Positions 56,943-64,000 of a stretch of 64,000 nucleotides of DNA are shown in pieces; positions within the stretch are counted from its first letter, which is position 1, and each line of letters begins with the position of its first letter. Source of the DNA: Pholiota molesta (taxonomy: Eukaryota; Basidiomycota; Agaricomycetes; Agaricales; Strophariaceae); assembly GCA_014925825.1 (NCBI GenBank), contig JACGCK010000083.1, forward strand, positions 1 through 64,000. The letters are read 5' to 3'. Both the position numbers and the translations under genes were made by a program. The notes beneath the pieces were generated by a model. That model had not been told where the DNA came from and made no database searches. It saw only the letters and a list, made by a program, of their open reading frames with translations.

Positions 56943-59900
56943 ATGGACGCTGCTCCTCCTATAGTCAACAAAAATGGATCTAGTGCCATCGATACGAGCT
57001 TAGATCTCGCCAATACCGTAGTCGCCATTGTGAAAGATGTCGGTGAGATGCTGAACGGTGTCCCATATGTCAAATCGTTATCTGGGGTGATACTTCAGAT
57101 AATCAAAATTAGAGATGTACGTCGCCAGCGTTTGCGATCATGGATGCCCGTTCAAATTATTGGGATGCGTTGTATCCAGGAAATCAAAGCAAACAAGCAA
57201 CGATGCAGCGAGATTATCGACAAGGTACTCCGCATGTCGAAATCAATCTATGAGAAGCTAGCCGAGGTCGCGCAGTCGAACCAAAGGGATAAATTGAGCA
57301 GACTGGAGAGCCAACTAAACGAGCACATTCGGTAAGTTTCATGGGTAACATTACATATTAGAAAGTACTGACTCGGTTTTCAAGCGCCCTTACCGCCGTT
57401 TACGATGCATTAGAGAGACATAGGTCATCTCGATCTGGATTTTCCCGCCTGATAAATCGTGGGTTGGAGGAGTTAAATGAGCACGATCGCCGTCTCGACG
57501 AGCTAAACACTCAACTTATTTTGGTGCGTATGGCATTATTTCGAAATAATATGGTGTATTGATAAATACGGGGCGCACCACAGGATATCATTTTTCGCAT
57601 TACGATGGAGCAAGCCGGTTCTGTTCCTGAATTAAATCAACAGACATTTCCTGAGTATGTGGAACTCTCATTAATTATTATACATTATACTAAACCAATT
57701 TTTGCGGTCCTTCTAGTATCCCAGGCCATATCCTTCCGCCGAAGCCCAACCTGATGGTCGAGCGCGAAACCCAATATCATACTGCACTCGAGGTTCTCCT
57801 TTGCACAGAACCATCTCGTGTCGCCATTCTGGGGGGCGGCGGATTCGGGAAGACCACATTGGCGCGATCAATTCTCCATGATCCAAAGATCTTCGAACAC
57901 TACGAAAATCGATACTTCTTATCCTGCGAGGCGATGGCTGACGTCGATGCTTTGCTTTTGGGTATCTGCAATATGCTGGACATTAAGGCTACACCCTCCG
58001 CCATGCTAGCATCTATAAGACGCAGGCTAGAGACGTCTACTACCCTCCTCTGCCTCGATAACTTCGAAACACTCTGGGAGCCGTCTTCCACTCGGACGAG
58101 GACGGAGGATGTATTAGCGTCCATCGCCGATATTCCCTGCTTGTCTCTCATTATCACAATACGCGGTACCCAACGGCCCTCTAAAATCGCATGGTCGCAA
58201 CCTCAAATACCACCCTTACCAACCCTATCCTCTGAGAGCGCGCACGAGATCCTGCAGAATATCTGCCCGGACCACGACGTCAATGATTTCACTCAGCAAC
58301 TTCTCGATGGCGTCGATGGAATACCCTTGGCGATCACGCTGATATCGACACTTCTTCGCGACGGGGAGTCTTCACGAGAGTTGTGGACTCGATGGACGAA
58401 AGAGCAGACTGCCGTCGTTGAGAATGGTGGTGAAGGTCGCGAGTCCAACCTGAATACGTCGATAGCCCTGTCGATAAATAGTCCTCGAATGACGAAGGAT
58501 CATGATTCTCTGACTCTCCTGGCTGCTCTATCGTTGCTACCTGACGGCTTTCCATCGGCTTCGATTGAAGAACTCGAAGAATATCTCGGCCTTACTGAAA
58601 TACGAAAAGTCTTACGGACTTTGCGAGCTGTTGCGTTGATCAAGCCTAAGGATAGCACCCCATCTCCTCGCATACAAATGCTGTCACCAATCCGACTGTT
58701 CTGTCATCAATTCCTCTCTTCCCAAATATCTCGGGTGCTTGGTCCGCTTACCGAATATTACATTGGCATGATGCACTTTGCATATGGCGAAGAATCTAAT
58801 CCCCACATCTACCAGCAAGTTGTTCCGGAAATTCGGAATATTCATTTGATCTTCCAGAAAGTATACATAGCTGGCTACCAGCACGACATGGGGGTACTCA
58901 TACATTGTACTGCCGTTCTCGGTGACTGGTCCCGGTACATTGGATACCAAAATCAAGATACCATTCAGATGGCGCTCACTCGATCTGCGAGTCATCCGAT
59001 CCCGCGTGCCCACTGCCTCACGTCATTGGGCGGCTTCTATATCTCGGAGGCCCACTACACAGAGGCCGAAGAATGCTATCGAGAGGCCTCAGAACTCTAC
59101 AAAAAGGAGAATTCTACCGTGTTCGAAGCAATGGCATTGCATCATCTCGGCACTGCACTTGCCAACATGAGACAGCTGGACAAAGCCGAAGTCGTATACA
59201 ACACAAGTCTTACGCTCTACACCCAAAAAAACGATCAGAAGGGACAAGCACATGTCCGCGAAAGTCTTGGCCATTTGCACATCGATAAGCGACAACATTC
59301 GGAGGCAGAGGCGAACTTGAGAAATGCGCTAGATACCTTCAAAAAAATGGGGGACCTTGTAGGTATTGCATCAACTGCTCTGAGCCTAGCCAACCTGCAT
59401 CAGATCCTTGGTGATCTGATTATATCCGAAAAATTTGCCGCCGAAGCGTTAGCTGCGGCAAAAGAAACCAATGATAAACACGGGGAAGGACAAGCACTTC
59501 AGTATCTGGGTCGTATCTATCTTCGGACAAATAGGCTTACAGATGCCAGACAGGTTCTCGAGCAGGCCGTTTCTATCTTCAAGCAGCTGAACGATGTCGC
59601 CAATCATCTCGGAGTTATCGCTGACCTAGCGAAGGTATACATCCAATCAGATCAGCTGTCTGCGGCACAGGCGCTGCTCACGGCGTCCGCCAAAGTGGAC
59701 CTGGACATTATTCAGATACCCTACATTCTTACCAATCTCGGGTGGGTTTATATCTGTGCAGATCGCCTTGACAAGGCCGAACCTCTGTTAGACAAAGCCC
59801 TTCTGCTCTTCCGAAAATTGGGAGCCAAAGGAGGACAGGCTGATGCTCTCGCGTATCTAGGAATTGTGTACTTCAGGTCCAACCGACTCGATGAAGCAGA

Positions 59901-60318
59901 GCGGGCACTCAATCTTATCTCAAATTTGGGGCGATGGTGGAATATCGAGATGCACCGTTTGTGGGTCCTTGGGGACCTCTCCATCGTCAAGGGACATCTC
60001 GAAGATGCGGAGGGGTTTTTGGACGAAGCTATGGTGCAAGCAAAAGGTGATAAATCCTTGTATCAGACATGCAATATCCTTCGAAGCATCGGAACCCTTC
60101 ATATCAAGCGAGGCCATGTCGATCTGGCAATCGCCAAGTTCCAGGAAGCGCTCGATTTCCATCGCAAGACGCAGTGGGTCTCCGAACAGGCCACGGACCT
60201 CAAGCGACTCGGCGAGGCATACGAAATGTTAGGGAGGTCCGAGGATGCAGCAGCGGCATTCAAGAAAGCGGATGAACTGATTGAGAGCGTTCACGAAGCT
60301 CGAACGCTGGCGTTATAA
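56943..60318 (+). CDS. NLR-like STAND protein B, duplicate of A
   Basis: Five exons (56943-57116, 57180-57331, 57385-57523, 57584-57654, 57717-60318) give 1045 aa. Exons 2-4 have exactly the same lengths as in gene A (152, 139 and 71 nt). The domain order is identical: N-terminal helical bundle (TSLDLANTVVAIVKDVGEML), NB-ARC with GGGGFGKTTLA (~218-228), TLLCLDNFETLWE, IITIRGTQRPSKIAW and GIPLAITLIS, then TPR units. The NB part differs from A at about two dozen positions by eye, while the arm and TPR region differ more densely. It is one residue shorter near GGFYISEAH. No lesion was found, so both copies may be functional and may sense different ligands. Confidence 0.8.
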
Positions 60319-60620
60319 TTGTGGATGGATGGGGCGAGGAATTGTATAATGAGTTGTACTCAGGTTGTACTCATAGTGATTTGAGACGGGACTAGTTTTT
60401 GAAATTTTCAAATTGGCCTCTTCATTTGCCGCTTGACTGCGCAAAGTGCAACCAGTAGAGTGCCTATGTGGAGGCACATTAGCATCCCTGGTAATAGACT
60501 GCGTCTCATGGCAGATATCGCAACTACGCCGTCCAGTACAAGAAGGACTGAAGTCAACAGAATAGATTGGCGATATTGAAAGACTTGAAACCTATGCAGA
60601 CGTATCCTACTCCTTTTGTA
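60319..60620 (+). repeat. 3' flank shared with NLR-like gene A
   Basis: Homologous to 51186-51490. It marks the downstream extent of the duplication that produced the two NLR-like genes. Confidence 0.6.
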
Positions 60621-61053
60621 GATACCTTGCCAGTCTAAGCTCTTCAATATCGACACTTCGAATGATGCGAAGGGACAGCGCGCAAGGAGTAAACAGTCAG
60701 GAGAGCCCGAAGACTTCAAAGAAGGTAGCCCGCACTGCAGTCGTCAGATCATAGTTGTGTCGCATAGGCAGCATCGGCGCCGGATTACATGGGAAGAGTT
60801 GCCTGATAGACTCCGGGGGTGCCGGGTTTGGTTGACGCTCATACATAACAAGGATATCCGTGCGAGGTCAAGCGTGGCAAGCGTGGCGAGTAGGTGGGAA
60901 AGAAGGACTGTGCACTGAACACGTAGAAGCGTTTACATAGAACTAGTAGCAAGTACTGCCTACCATTCGGGATTTTCATCGGCTCGAAAGCCATTTTTGT
61001 CGTAAGCCAGGTGGAACGAACTGAGTATTCGGGGGCTGGAGAGTCGAAGACGA
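60621..61053. other. Intergenic region downstream of NLR-like gene B
   Basis: No supported gene. Minus-strand frames at 60408-60719 and 60839-61162 have no motif. Confidence 0.4.
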
Positions 61054-61205
61054 GATTACTGCGCTTGTCGTAAGATTTGCGGGACAAGTTAGTTGTGAAA
61101 CGTGAAATATTGACCAGAGAGTCGAAGACAGAGGGCGTTTGGGGCAACGTCGACGCGAACATTGGGGGTGTTTGGCAAAGGTATTAGATCCAAATAAACG
61201 AACAC
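61054..61205 (+). repeat. Duplicated segment, second copy
   Basis: Counterpart of 56276-56460 in the same orientation, again directly upstream of an SDR remnant. Confidence 0.7.
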
Positions 61206-61316
61206 GCCACTCGTGGCACGTGGCAGCTGAGCGCTCAGCAGCGCCGCTGAGCGGCGAGCGCGTCGCCGTCAACTCGAACAACTTGGCGTCAACAGTGTTG
61301 GCCTAAATCCTCATAG

Positions 61317-61503
61317 GTGGCAATTCGACGCCTACTCTGTCGCCATTCAACATGCCCGCGCATAAATAAACCGCGGCGCTGAAATATGACGGCATTTCTA
61401 CCGCCGTTCTCATTACTCAAGCCAAGCTCAAGCCGTTCTCTCCCGACTGGTCGCAGAGGCACTTACTCCAGCGAAAATGGTCGAATTTGGTATTTCGATG
61501 GCA
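61317..61503 (+). pseudogene. Remnant of the SDR gene 3' half, copy 2
   Basis: The plus strand aligns with the SDR exon 3. It starts at the GQFNAYSVAK region (here GQFDAYSVA, then a deletion), passes the SDGVTTAA block (here DGISTAVL) to DWSQ, then has an internal deletion of roughly 100 bp and resumes at EALTP...FGISMA. Stops and frameshifts make it non-coding. No NLR-like gene follows; the DUF7702 gene comes next on the other strand. Confidence 0.75.
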
Positions 61504-61639
61504 GAAGTTTGTCATTGTAGAGAAGCTACCATCGACACAATGTAAGATGTTAAATAGGATATCAAATAAATAATTCTCATGAGCGAGGTGAAGGATGGAT
61601 GCGTAAACGAGAGAAAAGGTCAGACACTCCAATGACACT

Positions 61640-62632
61640 CTAGACATTATAAGAGGGTGCCGATTGCAATTTTGGGAGTCTTTGCTGAATCTCTTCACGT
61701 CGTGGAACGAGGCCTGGGGTGGCCGATAAGATAACAACCAAAATCTCTGGGACGGCAACCAAGGGATACCAAAAATGCTCCTCGTTCTGCTTTGCGGTGT
61801 TTGTGATGGTCGCAGTATAGAATACTTCACGAACGAGGAGCAGAAGAGCACCGAGGGAAAGAATGGCCATGGAGTGTCTGGATCCGAAAGATTCATTATC
61901 CCGCCTCGCTCCCCTTGCTGTGTAGTCGTGTGCGTTAGTAACATGTATAACAAGATCAACAAAAGGGATGTACATACTTGAGAGCTCCATCCGTGCCAAT
62001 AAGAATGTCTGGAAGGCTTGAAGGATGGTGAGCACCAGGAAAATGACGGTGCTAATTATCCGTTCGAGCTTTCCAGTGTGCGATATAGTTCCGCTGCTGG
62101 AAATCTCGGTCGAGGCTACAATTCCTAGGATAACGGCAATCAGGAGTACTAGTCGAAAGAGTCGACGATTCTTAGTCAATCGGATCAGCGGGTTGGAGGA
62201 TTCGGGTCGGTCTTGCATGAGTTCACTGAGGAAGATATGAGAACACGGGGGTATAGATGATAGCAATTACTCACAGATCGAGGACCAGGGTATACGATGA
62301 ATACAGCAGACCGAAGAATCCAACGCCGAACAGAATTTCGTCTGTGATCAAATTCGAAAGCTTCTTGCCCACAGAGTCCATGGAAATAAGGATGGCTCGC
62401 AAAATAAATGCTGCTATACGAACTGAGATGCAGCGCTGTCAGATAAATGGATCGTAGTTCTGTCGAGCTACTCACTTGCGCAAAAGACAACAAGCACGAA
62501 GTGCACGTAAGTGGGTCGAGCAAAGGACTGCCGAATGTACCATCCAAGAAGAGGGATGTAAAGGATGGCAAACACAACTGCTGCGCCTACAGATTCGAAT
62601 CCAAATGCCTTTGCTAGATTGATGTTATCCAT
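61640..62632 (-). CDS. DUF7702-type seven-helix membrane protein
   Basis: Minus-strand exons 62476-62632, 62275-62422, 61978-62225 and 61640-61917 join in phase to 276 aa. Membrane segments are visible: SVGAAVVFAILYIPLLGWYI, YVHFVLVVFCAIRIAAFIL, ILFGVGFFGLLYSSYTLVLD, LVLLIAVILGIVAS, IISTVIFLVLTILQAFQ, MAILSLGALLLLVREVFYT and HFWYPLVAVPEILVVILSA. The block ITDEILFGVGFFGLLYSSYT is the hallmark of the fungal DUF7702 family. Its function is unknown. It is convergent with the SDR remnant. Confidence 0.75.
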
Positions 62633-63239
62633 GCGGGGAGAAAAATATGCACGAGGAAGGAAGATGATGAAGTGGCGGAAGCCTGTGAGAGTCGACCTTG
62701 AAGGAAGCATTGGCGTAGTACTTATATGTGGCGGTCATTCAAGAACAGGGCCTTGCTCAAACAGAAGAATGGATTCCCACAAAGATCGGGCGCGAATAAA
62801 CATTACGAAATACTGCGTAAAGCTAAGTAGAGCTCGGTGCTTGCCTCTAAAAATAGTCAAACGTTGTACGTTTTTAGCTGCGCATTTATATGCCGTGGTG
62901 TAAGGAAACATTGACGGAAAAGTCAACTCCCGACGCCCGTCGCGGAGGTCGAGGCAGAGGGGAAGATAGTCGACAAAAATTGCCTACTCGGTTATCCTCT
63001 GTCGGCTATCATCTATGTACGACCAATTTTCAGGAGCTTTCAGGGGCCTCAGCGCTCAGCAGGTCTTGAGGCAATTCTTCTATTGATAGAATTCAGTCCA
63101 GTGTTCAGCAATAGGCTTGTACCGAGGGGCAAGAGAATGTAATAAGGATTAGCTTAGATATAAATATCAAGGCTAGAACAACTAGGAGATGAATGCATGG
63201 TTGAGCTGGCTATGTACATTACGTGAACGCAGACAAGAG
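62633..63239. other. Intergenic region
   Basis: No supported gene. It contains the DUF7702 promoter. Confidence 0.45.
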
Positions 63240-63566
63240 TCACTGTGCCGCAGCACAACAGGCGCGAAACTGAGGGTTCGAACAAAGCAGCCACGAGGAA
63301 ATATCATTCCCGCAGTACGCGGGTCCCCAGTTCGCAGCTGGGCGATGTAACATAGGCGACGTTCCAGCGAGGACGGATAAAAGAGATGGTAAAGATGCAA
63401 CAGTGGGGCTTAAAACATTCCAGTAGTAACCAAACCGGGAACTGTCCCGGTCAGATAGTACAAGGTATGAGTCTGGATGCCACACGTCTGCGATGGCGTT
63501 CTCAGATGCATTCCTGAGGTACTGGCAGGCTTGCATAATGGCGGGCACCGACTCGCTCCAGGGCAT
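63240..63566 (-). CDS. Hypothetical Cys-containing protein, weak model
   Basis: A 108-codon minus-strand frame ends YCGNDISSWLLCSNPQFRAC-CAAAQ, with four Cys near the C-terminus. An upstream hydrophobic stretch in another frame (around 63640-63697) could supply a signal peptide through an intron, but I could not place the joint. It may be part of a small secreted protein or a chance frame. Confidence 0.25.
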   Translation of the reverse strand: MPWSESVPAIMQACQYLRNASENAIADVWHPDSYLVLSDRDSSRFGYYWNVLSPTVASLPSLLSVLAGTSPMLHRPAANWGPAYCGNDISSWLLCSNPQFRACCAAAQ

Positions 63567-64000
63567 CGTGATCGCAGAACACTAACAGCCCATATCGATG
63601 GCGTCGATGGCGGTAGAAATAGATAAGAGGAGGGCTCGACACTTGACGAATTAGGTAGCGCGCCGAGAACAGCGCAACAAAATAGGAAAGGAAGCAAATG
63701 AAGACTCCATAATGATAGCTATCATCCGTGGCTTGACAGCTGCGATCCCACTCGTCCCTCTAGATCTCCTGTGCGTTTTGCATGGCAGTGGCGATACCCG
63801 CGCGTCCGAGCCGGGCGCTGGGGTTACTTTAATAATAGGTGGAGGATTCGGGGTTGTAGTTATTTTTGGGATATTAGTGGAGAACTTGTCGAGGATGACT
63901 CGGGGATGAACTCATCCTTGTCTGCCGGCGCGCGCACGTTGCAGAACTCAACGAGGATCCTTTAGATCGTATCTCAGTCCGCCGAGTTTCTCTTCCGAAC
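63567..64000. other. Right edge of window, no supported gene
   Basis: A plus-strand frame (63712-63909) contains a hydrophobic Gly-rich segment (TLIIGGGFGVVVIFGILV), and the frame beside it continues to 63965. The window ends before a gene can be judged. Confidence 0.35.

Overview
This is 64 kb of nuclear DNA from a filamentous fungus, most likely a mushroom-forming basidiomycete (Agaricomycetes). The evidence is short ~50-bp GT-AG introns in almost every gene and a set of families typical of that class: NB-ARC/TPR STAND proteins, a Crinkler-like NTPase, DUF6534 and DUF7702 membrane proteins, F-box-like, BTB-like and SET proteins. I derived exon structures by hand. For most genes the exons joined at visible splice sites sum to a multiple of three, which supports the models.

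Region 1 (1-11.8 kb) is a conserved block broken by transposons. It holds the 5' end of an OMA1-like mitochondrial protease gene, an intron-containing tRNA, and a dynamin-family GTPase gene, all on the minus strand. A Tc1/mariner-type element (1000-8945, 75-bp terminal inverted repeats, TA target duplication) sits in the last coding exon of the dynamin gene, so the last ~13 native codons now lie 8 kb away at 957-997. The element carries an apparently intact DDE transposase and a decayed passenger gene of unknown function. A 3.4-kb PIF/Harbinger element (1018-4422, 153-bp inverted repeats, TAA duplication) is nested in its left inverted repeat.

Region 2 (11.8-32 kb) holds ordinary genes: a DUF6534 membrane protein, a 948-aa Crinkler-like P-loop NTPase with a PD-(D/E)xK-like site, an unrecognised protein, a small membrane protein, a PIN-domain protein, a secreted six-hairpin glycosidase, a SET-domain protein, a PRP6/PRP1 splicing-factor gene fragment and an F-box-like protein. 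Region 3 (32-41 kb) is mostly non-coding, with a BTB-like gene and a membrane-bound FNR-like oxidoreductase.

Region 4 (41-64 kb) combines oxidoreductases and STAND genes. It has an aldo/keto-reductase pseudogene with a core deletion, an FAD monooxygenase, a short-chain dehydrogenase (SDR), NLR-like gene A (1053 aa), an intact aldo/keto reductase, NLR-like gene B (1045 aa) and a DUF7702 membrane protein. The two NLR-like genes are duplicates with identical exon structure. SDR gene remnants lie just before and just after gene B, which points to duplication of an SDR-NLR unit. The NLR proteins look like intracellular sensors (N-terminal helical bundle, NB-ARC switch, TPR repeats), probably acting in non-self recognition or regulated cell death. 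That role is inferred from family knowledge, not shown here.
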